A DNA stretch of 64,000 bases from Salinicola corii (GTDB taxonomy: Bacteria > Pseudomonadota > Gammaproteobacteria > Pseudomonadales > Halomonadaceae): contig NZ_VTPX01000010.1 in assembly GCF_008298015.1 (NCBI RefSeq), positions 62,001-126,000 on the forward strand, written 5' to 3'. Shown one piece after another: positions 14,982-23,535 of the stretch (within the stretch, counting starts at the first letter, position 1; the number at the start of each line of letters is the position of its first letter). Under the pieces are notes generated by a model. The model was not told the origin of the DNA and made no database searches. It worked only from the letters and a program-made list of their open reading frames with translations. Both the position numbers and the translations under genes were made by a program.

Positions 14982-15481
14982 CTATCGTTGCGGGGTTTTC
15001 TTGGGGGGCTCGTGGCGGAGGCGGGCGCGCTCCCGCCACTCGGTCAGTTCCTCGAGCGGCATGTCGTCCATGTCGCTCGGGGTCCAGTGAAACACCATGG
15101 CGAGGTCCGCCATGGCGTCATCGACACGGTCGGGGAGCGCTATTCGCTCGCTTCCTCGCGGTACTTCCGTGGCAGCAAAAAACCGGTGACGGCCCCGCCG
15201 AGCTGGAAGAGATCCGCCGGGTCGATGTCACGCAGTTCGGTCTCGGAGAGCGCGGGGTCGGTGATGCGCGGCAACACCTTGTTGAGCGCGGTCACTTCCA
15301 TCTGCAGCACGTCGGTCAGCGAGACGCCGCGTAGCGCGCCAGCGCGCGGCTTGCGTACGACGATCTCGTGAACCTGTTTGCTGCCGCGCTTGAGCGGGTA
15401 ATCGAGCGCGACGACGGTCTCGTTGGGGTTCTTGGCGGCTTCCTGGTCGGTATCCGCTGCGGTGGTGGTCTTCTCGGTCAC
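14982..15481 (-). CDS. E': gpE+E' tail assembly chaperone made by -1 frameshift
   Basis: The E frame can switch to the -1 frame at the heptamer T-TTT-TTG (15182-15176, zero-frame codons confirmed by counting from the E start). After the slip the frame stays open to TAG at 14982-14984 and reads FAATEVPRGSERIALPD, then ADLAMVFHWTPSDMDDMPLE and LTEWRERARLRHE. This matches the P2 E+E' extension, where an analogous slip makes the long tail-assembly product. The extension ends 12 bases upstream of T. E+E' probably chaperones the tape measure during tail assembly. Confidence 0.9.
15140..15481 (-). CDS. E: P2 gpE-type tail protein (zero-frame product)
   Basis: A 113-residue tail assembly protein, beginning MTEKTTTAADTDQEAAKNPN. 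It contains VVALDYPLKRGSKQVHEIVV and LFQLGGAVTGFLLPRKYREE, the P2 gpE pattern. It ends at 15140 unless the ribosome slips to make E+E'. Part of the late tail operon. Confidence 0.92.
   Translation of the reverse strand: MTEKTTTAADTDQEAAKNPNETVVALDYPLKRGSKQVHEIVVRKPRAGALRGVSLTDVLQMEVTALNKVLPRITDPALSETELRDIDPADLFQLGGAVTGFLLPRKYREEASE
15176..15182 (-). promoter_or_regulatory. -1 programmed frameshift slippery site (TTTTTTG)
   Basis: On the minus strand the zero frame reads GGT TTT TTG CTG. The heptamer T-TTT-TTG allows tandem -1 slippage, the same class of site as in P2 gene E. The downstream -1 frame encodes the conserved E' extension, which is why the site is believed functional. Confidence 0.88.
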
Positions 15482-15502
15482 GTCTTAATCCTCGATGGGT
15501 GA

Positions 15503-15613
15503 TTACATTCCCTTGGCGGCGAAGATGATCGCGGCCAAGCCAAACAGGGTGGCGCCCCAGACAGTGGCGAGGGCGAGTAAGAAACCGGCTCGATCTGCAC
15601 CTTTGGGTGTCAT
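15503..15613 (-). CDS. Small membrane protein between FII and E
   Basis: A 36-residue protein not long enough for a typical gene caller. It starts MTPKGADRAG and has one hydrophobic helix (FLLALATVWGATLFGLAAII). ATG at 15613 is preceded by TTGGAGGC, a good ribosome site, and the gene lies in the late tail operon between FII and E. Function unknown. A short gene could be missed in related phages. Confidence 0.55.
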   Translation of the reverse strand: MTPKGADRAGFLLALATVWGATLFGLAAIIFAAKGM

Positions 15614-15701
15614 GCTGCCTCCAACGCGTAATCGCGTTTTCTCGCGGGGTTGGTTATGCTGTTTCACAGGTTCCCCCTAGCCTCGATAGGGTGAGAATCC
15701 A

Positions 15702-15735
15702 GAACGCCTCGCCGGCCCCTACCGGCGGGGCGTTC
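15702..15735 (-). terminator. Strong hairpin after tail tube gene FII
   Basis: GAACGCC-T-CGCCGG at 15702-15715 pairs with CCGGCG-G-GGCGTTC at 15722-15735, giving a 14-base stem with one G-U type mismatch and a six-base loop. No T-run follows on the minus strand, so it is more likely an attenuator or mRNA-stabilising hairpin that lowers expression of E-T-U-D relative to sheath and tube than a full terminator. Confidence 0.55.
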
Positions 15736-15740
15736 GTCGT

Positions 15741-16253
15741 TTACAGGCCGAGCGCCCGGCGCCGCTTCTCGAGACGATCCTCGCCGCGCACCTTGAACAC
15801 GTAGCCCGGGACGTCGCGCTCGATGATCTCCTCGCCGTCGACGGTGAGCTTGTAGTAGCTGATCGTCGTGGTGACGCTGATCGTGTTGTTGTCGCCCTTG
15901 CTGGCCTCGCCCATGCCGATGGTCTTGTGACGACCGCGGACCACGACCTCGACGGGGATGACCTCGCCGGTTTCATCGCTTTCGTAGCTGCCGGTCATGC
16001 GCAGCATCGCGGCGTCGTGCACGGGGGAGCCGAACGAATCGAACAGGCCATCGACGAGCAGCCCGCCGGCGGTCCATTCCATCGTCATCAGCTCCTGGCC
16101 CTGGTCGACTTCGATGGGGCCGTCCATGCCGCCGCCTTCGTACTCGACCATGCGCCGCGCCAGCTCGGGCAGCGTCAGCGAGGGGATCAGTCCTTGCCAG
16201 TTGTTGCCGTCGCCGAAGGCGTTGAAGTCCTTCATGATCCTGGGTAGTGCCAT
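15741..16253 (-). CDS. FII: Major tail tube protein (P2 gpFII type)
   Basis: A 170-residue tail tube subunit, beginning MALPRIMKDFNAFGDGNNWQ. Family phrases are SLTLPELARRMVEYEGGGMD, GPIEVDQGQELMTMEWTAGG and a C-terminal VDGEEIIERDVPGYVFKVRG. It polymerises into the inner tail tube inside the FI sheath. Placed directly after FI in the same operon. Confidence 0.95.
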   Translation of the reverse strand: MALPRIMKDFNAFGDGNNWQGLIPSLTLPELARRMVEYEGGGMDGPIEVDQGQELMTMEWTAGGLLVDGLFDSFGSPVHDAAMLRMTGSYESDETGEVIPVEVVVRGRHKTIGMGEASKGDNNTISVTTTISYYKLTVDGEEIIERDVPGYVFKVRGEDRLEKRRRALGL

Positions 16254-16289
16254 GTTCCTTTCTCCTTACGGTTCCGGTGCCGAGCCGGC

Positions 16290-17459
16290 TCAGGCGTCCA
16301 CGCGCGACGCGAAATCGGCGAGGTAGCGGTCGACGATGCGCTGGCGCAGTGCGAGGTGTTCGAGCGGGGGGACGGGGGTGTAGTCGTAGTCGATGTACAA
16401 CTTGCCGCCCTTGAGCGATTCGGCGGTGTTCACTTCGGCGTCGAACCACGCCTGGCCGCCGAGCAGGTAGCCCAGGCGGGTGAGTTCGCGGAACTTGGCG
16501 TTCACGCCCTCGATGATGTCCCGGGCGAGGCTGGGGGTCATGGGCTTGTCGATGGCCCAGAGATGCGCCTCGGCCATCGTGTCCGCCAATACCTGGGCGG
16601 TGCGGGTGTAGTTCTCGAACGCGAACAGCGGGTCGTCGGTGCAGGTGCGCGAGCCCCAGAAGCGGAAGCCGTCGCGATTGATCAGGGTGGTCACGTCGGC
16701 GGCGTTGAGGATGCCGGCATCGGTGTTCGGGTCCTGCAGATCCCAATAGACGTCCGCGCTCAGACCGGTGACGCCGTTCACGACCACGTTCGAGAGCGTC
16801 TTGTGCCAGCCGGTCTGCTGGTCGATCTTCGCGCGCAGACCGAGGGCGCGAGCGACGGCGGAGAGGTCGCGGCTCTGTTCGGTCTCGGTGTCGAACCCGG
16901 TGAAATCGGGCCAGATGACCATCGCCTCGCGCGCGCCGAAGGCCTGGCGGTACATCGACGCCTCTTCGACGCTGGCGCACTGGTAGGCGGAGACGTAGGC
17001 AAAGGCGCGGAGCTTCTGGGCGACGCTAATCAGCTCGGCGGCGACGTCCTCGTCGTCCAACTCGGGCACGCCGAGGATGCGCGGCTTGACGCCAAAGCGA
17101 GCCTGAGCGGCCAGCAGCGCCTGGATGCCGGTCTTGCGGCCGGATTCGTTCACGCCGCCAATGATGTTCGCCTTGGTCTCGTCGGCGTCCGCGCCTTCGG
17201 CCACGCGGACGACGACCATGACCGGCGTGGTTTGATCGAAAATCGCATCGAGCGAGCGGGCGAGGGTGCCGGAGGTTCCGGCTTTGCCGAGCGCGGTGGT
17301 GCCGTTGGAGATGAGGACGGGGGTATCGAGCGGGAAGGTCTCGGCGTCGGCATCGTCGGCGGTGGCGACCAGCCCGATGACCGACGTCGACACGACACGA
17401 ATGGTGCGCGTCCCTTCGTTGATCTCGGTGACTGACACGCCGTGATGGTAATCGGCCAT
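16290..17459 (-). CDS. FI: Major tail sheath protein (P2 gpFI type)
   Basis: A 389-residue contractile sheath protein. The start [20 protein letters not shown] matches the P2 FI N-terminus; a longer in-frame start at 17495 is disfavoured. Key phrases are [40 protein letters not shown] and [20 protein letters not shown]. First gene of the P_F late operon; the palindromic activator site lies about 100 bases upstream. Confidence 0.95.
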   Translation of the reverse strand: MADYHHGVSVTEINEGTRTIRVVSTSVIGLVATADDADAETFPLDTPVLISNGTTALGKAGTSGTLARSLDAIFDQTTPVMVVVRVAEGADADETKANIIGGVNESGRKTGIQALLAAQARFGVKPRILGVPELDDEDVAAELISVAQKLRAFAYVSAYQCASVEEASMYRQAFGAREAMVIWPDFTGFDTETEQSRDLSAVARALGLRAKIDQQTGWHKTLSNVVVNGVTGLSADVYWDLQDPNTDAGILNAADVTTLINRDGFRFWGSRTCTDDPLFAFENYTRTAQVLADTMAEAHLWAIDKPMTPSLARDIIEGVNAKFRELTRLGYLLGGQAWFDAEVNTAESLKGGKLYIDYDYTPVPPLEHLALRQRIVDRYLADFASRVDA

Positions 17460-17548
17460 GGGCGGCTCCTGGGCGGTTGTGCGGAAATGGTTCATGCGGA
17501 CGTGCCGACACGTTGCCCCGCGCGAGATAGAGCGGCCAGCGGCCGGGT

Positions 17549-17569
17549 CTGTAAGTCGCGCGCTTACAG
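17549..17569 (-). promoter_or_regulatory. Ogr-type activator site of late promoter P_F
   Basis: CTGTAAG (17549-17555), seven bases, then CTTACAG (17563-17569): a perfect 7-base-arm palindrome upstream of the tail sheath operon. The same arms recur upstream of V and between O and P, at exactly the places of the P2 late promoters. The P2 Ogr target is a TGT...ACA dyad near -55. Assigning it to the ogr product here is inference from that family knowledge. Confidence 0.85.
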
Positions 17570-17582
17570 AGCTGGCAACGAA

Positions 17583-17608
17583 AAAAGCCCGCCGGGCGGC
17601 GGGCTTTT
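17583..17608 (-). terminator. Rho-independent terminator of the V-G operon
   Basis: GCCCGCC (17587-17593), loop, GGCGGGC (17598-17604) with a T-run on both strands (AAAAAA on the left in + orientation). It lies just downstream of the leftward V-W-J-I-H-G-membrane gene operon and just upstream of the activator site of FI, so it separates two late transcripts. Confidence 0.8.
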
Positions 17609-17632
17609 CTCAGTGGCTTGGTTTTGCGTGGA

Positions 17633-17965
17633 CTATGTCAGAAACGCACCGATTCCGAGCTGTACGACGTACAGCAACAACAGGCAGACCAGTGCGGGCG
17701 TGATCCAGTCGAGCATCGAATCCCGCGTCCAGCCCCGTGCGATCCCTTCCCACCACCGGACGGGCAGCTTCTTTCCCCAACGCCAGCCACGCGCGACTCC
17801 GAGTCGGTATTCATGAGAGGTGCATTCGCGAGCGAGAAACCACACGAACGGGATCGTGAATGCGATCAGTGGGGCCCCCGGCGCGCCGATCAGTGTGAGC
17901 AGCGCCCAGGCGGTCAGCATCATGACGGCGGCGATCAGCGCGTGTTCGAAGTTGGTGCGGTTCAT
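17633..17965 (-). CDS. Membrane protein after tail fibre assembly gene
   Basis: A 110-residue protein with an N-terminal hydrophobic hairpin (LIAAVMMLTAWALLTLIGAP, APLIAFTIPFVWFLA) and a C-terminal span (ALVCLLLLYVVQLGIGAFL). Its start overlaps the stop of G (ATGA). Late-operon position after the tail fibre chaperone suggests cargo such as superinfection exclusion or an accessory lysis function; there is no motif to decide. Real gene by overlap and hydrophobicity. Confidence 0.65.
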   Translation of the reverse strand: MNRTNFEHALIAAVMMLTAWALLTLIGAPGAPLIAFTIPFVWFLARECTSHEYRLGVARGWRWGKKLPVRWWEGIARGWTRDSMLDWITPALVCLLLLYVVQLGIGAFLT

Positions 17966-18549
17966 GCGGTTTCCTCGGTGGTGGTGTCAGTGGTCCAGGT
18001 GATCGCCTCGAGCGCGTTGCGGTCCTCGGCGACTACGGCAGCGGTGACGGCGTCCTTGAGCCGCCATGACTCGGCCAGCAGCCGCTGCTTGAACGCCTTG
18101 GCGGCGTCAGTCAGCGCGATCATCTGTTCGGGCGTGAGCGTGTATACCCGATTCGACTTCGCGCGCAGCGACATGACGGCGTCAGCCTCACCAGCGGCGC
18201 GCAGGTCGCGGGCCTCAATCGCCAGACCAAGCAGGTTAGCCTCGTCTTCGTCGGGGCGTGTCTGGATCACGTCCTCAGTGCCGTCGGGCAGGGTGTAAGG
18301 CATGCCGGCAGCGAGGGCGGCGGCCAGACCGCGTTCGATCATTGCCCGTTTACCCATGACCAGCTCGTCGAGGGTCACCACTTTCTCGGTCAATACCGGC
18401 TCGCCGGCATCGTTGATGACGATGATGTCGCCTCGCGCCAGGCCCTCGACCAGCGACCAATGAACTTCGTCGCTGATCGCGATAGCGTCATCCGGTTTGT
18501 TGTGGTCTTCGAAAAAACCATGTTCATTTGGCGAGAAATACACGCTCAT
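17962..18549 (-). CDS. G: Tail fibre assembly protein (gpG-like)
   Basis: A 195-residue protein. The start MSVYFSPNEHGFFEDHNKPD is chosen because it overlaps the H stop (ATGA at 18546-18549). The middle helical part ([19 protein letters not shown], then TLPDGTEDVIQTRPDEDEAN) and the C-terminal (YTLTPEQMIALTDAAKAFKQ) resemble DUF4376-type fibre assembly proteins. It would chaperone folding or trimerisation of the tail fibre. Homology to P2 G itself is positional. Confidence 0.8.
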   Translation of the reverse strand: MSVYFSPNEHGFFEDHNKPDDAIAISDEVHWSLVEGLARGDIIVINDAGEPVLTEKVVTLDELVMGKRAMIERGLAAALAAGMPYTLPDGTEDVIQTRPDEDEANLLGLAIEARDLRAAGEADAVMSLRAKSNRVYTLTPEQMIALTDAAKAFKQRLLAESWRLKDAVTAAVVAEDRNALEAITWTTDTTTEETA

Positions 18550-21011
18550 CGGCCTATGGCCCTCCAAAAGAATCCAGGTACGGAAGAGTCGGACGTCTCG
18601 CTCTGGCGGGATGCATAGGCAGTGAATCCCGTCCTCGAAGGTGAATCGTTGATGCCGAGAATGACGTCGACATTTGGATTGACCACAGCCGTGATTTGGA
18701 CGTTGTGGCACGCCGAATCGAACGAATAGGGGAACGTCACACTGGTCGGGCTTCCCTCGCTCGTGGCGGTTGTGACGTAGCCCCACATCTCGGTATCCCC
18801 ATTGGGTAGCTTCCGGCGACCGCTAGACTTGCCGCCCTGCGAGACCACGTCGCCCTCGTGCCAGATCCTGTTACCGTTCCACTCAAGGCCGGCGCGGTGA
18901 CCAACGAGCTCTTGATCGAACGTGATCGAATCACCCTTGCTACGCTTCCGGCTGTCGAGACTGATGCGCCACGCGCCGTTATCGGTATTGTCGATGTCGG
19001 CCTGGAACTCGACGGCGGCACCGGTTGCCGTGGACTTATCCTTGTCCATGCCAAATTGGAGACCGGCGTTACCGGCGCCATCGTTGTCGAAGAGGTTGTG
19101 TTCCCTGTTGCCGAAGTACAGCTTCGAGCCGCTGACGTTGAAGCCACCACCAACGGTTTGATCGGATGCGCCGGATCGAATGGGGTCGAGATTCTTGGCG
19201 TGCCAGAGTTCGGAGAAGTCGCCGCCATACCCCATCGAAATTTCGTAGTCCCTGTCCCCGAGGCGGGTGATGCGGAAGATGTCATCGCCATTCTCATTCG
19301 GACCCTGGATATAGTGTCTGGCGTCGCCGCCAAAGCCGGCTATGCGCAGCCCACCGTTTCTGTCCACGATGATTCGCCCGTCATTGGCGATATGCAGATC
19401 GGCGTGCAAGTAATCGGTTTCGTCCTGCCGTAGGAAAGAACTCGCGTGGACCCCATCCAGCTTGTCGGCATCCAGCCCCGACCCGTTCCCCTGTTTGACG
19501 GCGATTCTGGCAATGCTGTCCTTGCCTTTCCCTCCGGTGATCTCGATGTTGGCGCCGGCCTGTGTGGTGGCCGCCGTCATGATCGAGTAAGCGCCCTCGC
19601 CACCGACAGGGGGTGAGGTCATATACAGAAACAGGCCGTGGCTGTGATCGAAAATCACCGTGCCATCGTTGGTGTAGTCGCCGCCTTCCTTGTTGTTGAA
19701 GCGCAGCACGTCGTTGCCGGTATCACCGCGCAGGAACTGGCCGACCTTCAATCCCCCCACGGTCGCCGCGTTGCCGCCAACGTCGATGTCGTAGCTACCT
19801 GAAAGCCGCGCGGCGGGCACGGTGCCCGCGTTGAGCTTAGAGGCATTGCGATAGTCGCTGCCGTGTTGACCATCGAGCAGGTCGGCGTCCAGACCGGAGC
19901 CCGAACCCTGGTTTTTGTCGCTCCAGTATTTTCCCCAGCCGGAAGAGACTCCCGTATTGGACCCGAGCCCGACCTGCCTCGACCAGATTGTCGAGCCCTG
20001 GCTCTCGCCGTACCCAGAGATGAACAGTTGATGTGCGAACGTTGTCGGCGTCGTGATGGTGTGAATGATGATCCCGTACGCCGCGCCGGGCTTATCAGCG
20101 TGCGTGCCGTTCGCGAAATAGAGGCCGGTCTGTACGCCGTCGCAGTCGAGCAGCGAACTGGTCGGCCACACCGGAACGGCGGTGCCTAGGCCGTATTGAT
20201 TGAAGGCCAGATGCAGCTGCGCAGCCGACGGCATGACGTCGTCGGTGCCGGCGAGCGCTTCTGCATTCGTTGCGCGTTCGACCAGGCCCGCTCGCGTTGT
20301 CGTCGCGGTCAGTGAGTTCAGGCCCGCCGGGGTCACGGCGCGGCTGTTGTCCTTGCCTTCCCTGGTCTCGGCGTAGGTGGCGAGCTCGACCATGCCCTGG
20401 TTGTTGGTATTGGCGGCGGGGTGGTCGCGGCTGGCCGCGTGATCGGTGAGCTGCTTCACCGTGGCGTAAGCCTTGAGCACCTTGTCGATGAACGACTTCA
20501 GCGTGCGAGGGACCACGCCGCGTCGGCCATCCTTGCCGGCGTCGACTTCCTCTTGCGTGGCGAGTTCGAGCACGCCTTTGACCGTGGTGGATGCCGGGGG
20601 GTTGAGAAACGCCGCATCACCGAAGGTGATGCTCGAGACATCGAGCGATTCGACCACCAGGTCGGTGGCGAGCAGCAGCGTGGCCGGTGCGGCTTTCTCG
20701 ATGATCCAGTCCGATTGGGAGTAGACCGCGAACAGCACGCCGGCATCGGTGAACAGGCCGATCTCCCCGACCTGGTAGATATCGTCGGTTTCGTCCTGGA
20801 CGGTAACGTGTAGCGTGTCGTCGGAGACCGCCTGGCCGGCGATGGTGCCCACACGTTTGACCGGCGCTTTCAGCTCGGTCTGGTCCTTCGTCGGCGCGTA
20901 ACGCCCGGACCCCAGGCCGACCTCGGCGATGACGACGGCGTTGGTGCCGTTGTTGTCGGGGTCGACCAGCGCGGCGCGGCCGGCATCGGTGATGGTGAAG
21001 ACAATGGCCAT
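18546..21011 (-). CDS. H: Tail fibre protein (gpH-like) with repeat domain
   Basis: An 821-residue fibre that recognises the host surface. The N-terminal 140 residues (MAIVFTITDAGRAALVDPDN, ITFGDAAFL) attach to the baseplate like P2 gpH. Next come AT-rich fibre repeats such as GVLELATQEEVDAG and GLVERATNAEALAG. Then follow two GSGLDAD-LDG repeats, LLDGQHGSDYRNASKL and KLDGVHASSF, typical of fibre shaft modules, and a beta-rich C-terminal region ending FWRAIGR. The C-terminal part is the likely receptor-binding, variable part. Confidence 0.92.
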   Translation of the reverse strand: MAIVFTITDAGRAALVDPDNNGTNAVVIAEVGLGSGRYAPTKDQTELKAPVKRVGTIAGQAVSDDTLHVTVQDETDDIYQVGEIGLFTDAGVLFAVYSQSDWIIEKAAPATLLLATDLVVESLDVSSITFGDAAFLNPPASTTVKGVLELATQEEVDAGKDGRRGVVPRTLKSFIDKVLKAYATVKQLTDHAASRDHPAANTNNQGMVELATYAETREGKDNSRAVTPAGLNSLTATTTRAGLVERATNAEALAGTDDVMPSAAQLHLAFNQYGLGTAVPVWPTSSLLDCDGVQTGLYFANGTHADKPGAAYGIIIHTITTPTTFAHQLFISGYGESQGSTIWSRQVGLGSNTGVSSGWGKYWSDKNQGSGSGLDADLLDGQHGSDYRNASKLNAGTVPAARLSGSYDIDVGGNAATVGGLKVGQFLRGDTGNDVLRFNNKEGGDYTNDGTVIFDHSHGLFLYMTSPPVGGEGAYSIMTAATTQAGANIEITGGKGKDSIARIAVKQGNGSGLDADKLDGVHASSFLRQDETDYLHADLHIANDGRIIVDRNGGLRIAGFGGDARHYIQGPNENGDDIFRITRLGDRDYEISMGYGGDFSELWHAKNLDPIRSGASDQTVGGGFNVSGSKLYFGNREHNLFDNDGAGNAGLQFGMDKDKSTATGAAVEFQADIDNTDNGAWRISLDSRKRSKGDSITFDQELVGHRAGLEWNGNRIWHEGDVVSQGGKSSGRRKLPNGDTEMWGYVTTATSEGSPTSVTFPYSFDSACHNVQITAVVNPNVDVILGINDSPSRTGFTAYASRQSETSDSSVPGFFWRAIGR

Positions 21012-21020
21012 GGGGATCCT

Positions 21021-21584
21021 CTATTCAGCGGTGGCCGATAGCCGGCGGTAAATGATCGGGCGCGCTGCCCCGGCGATGCCGACCCCGCCGGACGCGCTCA
21101 ATCCGGCGGTGAAGGTGAAATGGCTGCGAACCGGTTTGGTGCGGGAGATCTCGTCGACGATGTCTTGCTGGTACTCGGCGGTATTGGGTACATCGGCACC
21201 AAGCGACAGAGTGACGTCGAAGGTATGCGGCTCGCCCTTGTCGGCTTTCTGCCACCATTCCCGGATTGCCAGGCTCGAGCCGAATGAACGCACGACATCG
21301 CGAACGCTCTTGGCCGTGCCCTTGCGGCGCTGGATGTCGATCGCGTCGCGGATCCGCTGGCGTTTGATGTGCTCGGGCCAGTACGGCTGCCAGGAGTCGA
21401 GCGACAGCGCCCAGGCGAGCCACGGCAGCAGGTCGGCGGGGCAGGTATCCGGGTTCCAGAGCGAGCGCAGCGGCACGGGCAGGTCGCTGGCCGTCGCCGT
21501 AGTCGCCTCGAGGGCGCGCTCGGCGTTGGTGGCATTAGGCGGTAGAAGGCTGACGGCGCGGCCTCGGGCATCTGAATCACTCAT
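21021..21584 (-). CDS. I: Baseplate protein gpI
   Basis: A 187-residue baseplate component beginning MSDSDARGRAVSLLPPNATN. Family phrases are LRSLWNPDTCPADLLPWLAW, IDIQRRKGTAKSVRDVVRSF and TFDVTLSLGADVPNTAEYQQ. Overlaps the J stop by a few bases. Late operon V-W-J-I-H-G, same order as P2. Confidence 0.93.
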   Translation of the reverse strand: MSDSDARGRAVSLLPPNATNAERALEATTATASDLPVPLRSLWNPDTCPADLLPWLAWALSLDSWQPYWPEHIKRQRIRDAIDIQRRKGTAKSVRDVVRSFGSSLAIREWWQKADKGEPHTFDVTLSLGADVPNTAEYQQDIVDEISRTKPVRSHFTFTAGLSASGGVGIAGAARPIIYRRLSATAE

Positions 21585-22476
21585 CGAGGCCCCCGTCGGT
21601 CAGATCGATGGCCGTGCAGTAGGTCGCCTGGGTGCGGTCGACAACGATGCTCGCCGCCGGCGATGCGAGTTCGACGCGCTGGACGCCGGGTTGATGCAGC
21701 GCGGCGTAGAGCCCGGACAGGGTGACGTCGAGGCCGAGACGGTGCTGTTGTTCGGCGTACGTCGCGGCCTGTTCCTGGGCCTGGCGCATGACGACTTCGC
21801 GGTCCGGCCCGGCGTAGAAGTAAAGGGTCGCATCGATGCGGTATTCGATGATCTCGGCGGATTGCACGGTGACGTGATCGGTCAGGGGCCGGACGGCTTC
21901 GGCGGACAGTGTGGTGTCGACCGCCTTGAGCAGCGACGCCGGCGCGACGCCATTGTCGTTGCGTGAGAGCACCGTAACCAAAACCTCGCCCGGTGCGGGA
22001 CTGGTCGCGCTGGCATCGAGCACCGCACCATCGGCCGACAGCGCGTGAAACACGTAGGCGCCCTCGGGGCCGGCGGTGCTGAAGCCCTCGAGTGAAAGCT
22101 GAATCCGGCGGCGGAAATCGGCGTCGGTCTCGTAGGAGGCCGGTACCGGCGGCACGGTATCCGGGTCCCCAGCATCTAGCATCTGGCGCTCGACGCCATA
22201 GAGCGCGCCGAGCTGGTCGAGATCGGCGTCGATGGCATAGGCGAGCATGACGCCCTTGGCCGCTTCATTGATGCGCTGGCGCAGCAACATTTCGCGGTAC
22301 GCGGCGACCTGGAGCACCTTGTAGGCCGGGTCGGATTCGACGGTGACGTCAAAGCTGGGATCGCGCTCGCGCAGGTCGGCCAGCATGGCTTCGAAGATCG
22401 TCTCGAATTCGATTTCCTCGACGACGGCCGGCGCGGGCAGGCGGGAAAGGTCGACCGCCGTGAAACCGCCGCTCAT
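21577..22476 (-). CDS. J: Baseplate protein gpJ
   Basis: A 299-residue baseplate wedge protein starting MSGGFTAVDLSRLPAPAVVE. It contains AYREMLLRQRINEAAKGVML, DADLDQLGALYGVERQ and YHALSADG-type phrases seen in P2 gpJ. Overlaps the W stop. A conserved family member of the gp6-like wedge group. Confidence 0.93.
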   Translation of the reverse strand: MSGGFTAVDLSRLPAPAVVEEIEFETIFEAMLADLRERDPSFDVTVESDPAYKVLQVAAYREMLLRQRINEAAKGVMLAYAIDADLDQLGALYGVERQMLDAGDPDTVPPVPASYETDADFRRRIQLSLEGFSTAGPEGAYVFHALSADGAVLDASATSPAPGEVLVTVLSRNDNGVAPASLLKAVDTTLSAEAVRPLTDHVTVQSAEIIEYRIDATLYFYAGPDREVVMRQAQEQAATYAEQQHRLGLDVTLSGLYAALHQPGVQRVELASPAASIVVDRTQATYCTAIDLTDGGLDE

Positions 22477-22820
22477 GCGTCACCCCCGTTCAGCGGTAGG
22501 GCGAGCGCGACGTCGTCATCCTCGGTTACGCCCTGGATCTCGACAGCGACGCGGCCGGGGGATTCGACGTCGACGATTTGCCGCACGCCAGTCACGCGAA
22601 GGCGCGGCTCCCACCGAATGATCGCCATCACTGCGGCGCTATAGACCCGCAGCATCAAGGCGTCGTTGAGCGGCTGATCGATGAGGTCGGGAATCAGCGA
22701 GCCGTATTCGCGGCGCATCACCCGCGAGCCGATGGGCGTCGTCAGGATGTCGGCGACGGATTGGCGGATGTGCTCCACGCCGTCCAACGGTCGGCCAGTC
22801 GTGCGGTTCATGCCTGGCAT
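22473..22820 (-). CDS. W: Baseplate protein gpW (gp25-like)
   Basis: A 115-residue baseplate wedge protein starting MPGMNRTTGRPLDGVEHIRQ. The motif SVADILTTPIGSRVMRREYG (P2 SVRDILLTPVGSRIMRREYG) identifies it. The ATG at 22820 overlaps the stop of V (TGATG); an in-frame GTG one codon upstream is an alternative. Same family as T4 gp25 and T6SS TssE. Confidence 0.95.
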   Translation of the reverse strand: MPGMNRTTGRPLDGVEHIRQSVADILTTPIGSRVMRREYGSLIPDLIDQPLNDALMLRVYSAAVMAIIRWEPRLRVTGVRQIVDVESPGRVAVEIQGVTEDDDVALALPLNGGDA

Positions 22821-23461
22821 CACACCACCTCGCCGGATTCGTCGCCGCCACGCTGAATGTGGTCGTGTTTGTGGTGGGAGCTGATGTCCTTGCCGTTGCT
22901 GGTGACACTGCCGGTGAATTTGACGTCCCCGGCCATGGTCGCGGTCTGGCCGCTGGGCTGACTCAGGTTGCCGTTCAGGGTCAGATTGCCGTTGATGACA
23001 ACGTTGGCGTTGATCGTCGCGCCGCCGGCCGCGGTCGCGGTGAGCGTGGCGGCGGTGTTCACGGTAACGCCGCCTCCGGCTTCGATGGTGGCGGTACCGG
23101 GTAGCGTTGCCTGCAGGTGGCTCGTGCCGTGGTCGTAACGGATGACCGCGCCGTCGGGTAGCTCGATCATCGTCACGTTCGGGTCAAGGCTCGGTGGGGG
23201 CGTGGCCAAGGTGTTCAGCGACATGAGCACGGAGGCGGCGCGCAGCTCGCCGCCGGGCGCGAGTAGCACGACCTGCTCGCCCAGGCTGGGCGGGTTCCAG
23301 GTGCGCGTTTTGCCCGCGCGCTGTTCCTGCCAGCGGATCCAGTCGGTAAGGGCGTCACCGGAGCGGACTCGCACGCGCACGGCGCCGTGATCGATCTCGG
23401 CGATGGTGCCGTATCGGATCAGGTTGTTGATCAGGCGGAGTAGTTCGGCGGCGTTGTGCAT
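22820..23461 (-). CDS. V: Baseplate spike protein gpV
   Basis: A 213-residue spike. The N-terminal OB fold contains INNLIRYGTIAEIDHGAVRV and SGDALTDWIRWQEQRAG, as in P2 gpV. The beta-helical C-terminus (QATLPGTATIEAGGGVTVNT, SNGKDISSHHKHDHIQ) carries the HxH metal-binding tip motif. It pierces the outer membrane. The start is MHNAAELLRLINNLI; no good Shine-Dalgarno precedes it, and the activator palindrome is centred 57 bases upstream. See finding on leaderless starts. Confidence 0.93.
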   Translation of the reverse strand: MHNAAELLRLINNLIRYGTIAEIDHGAVRVRVRSGDALTDWIRWQEQRAGKTRTWNPPSLGEQVVLLAPGGELRAASVLMSLNTLATPPPSLDPNVTMIELPDGAVIRYDHGTSHLQATLPGTATIEAGGGVTVNTAATLTATAAGGATINANVVINGNLTLNGNLSQPSGQTATMAGDVKFTGSVTSNGKDISSHHKHDHIQRGGDESGEVV

Positions 23462-23507
23462 GGCGCCATGCTGTCGCGGGTACCCACGTGGGCGGTAGCG
23501 GGGGGGT

Positions 23508-23528
23508 CTGTAAGTCGTCCGCTTACAG
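23508..23528 (-). promoter_or_regulatory. Ogr-type activator site of late promoter P_V
   Basis: CTGTAAG (23508-23514), TCGTCCG, CTTACAG (23522-23528). The arms are identical to the other late-promoter palindromes, and the site lies between the stop of S and the start of V. It would drive the V-W-J-I-H-G operon leftward. Confidence 0.85.
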
Positions 23529-23535
23529 CAGAGCG

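Noticed and set aside
15973-16980. 335-residue minus-strand frame
   Set aside because: Arg-rich shadow overlapping FI and FII in another frame.
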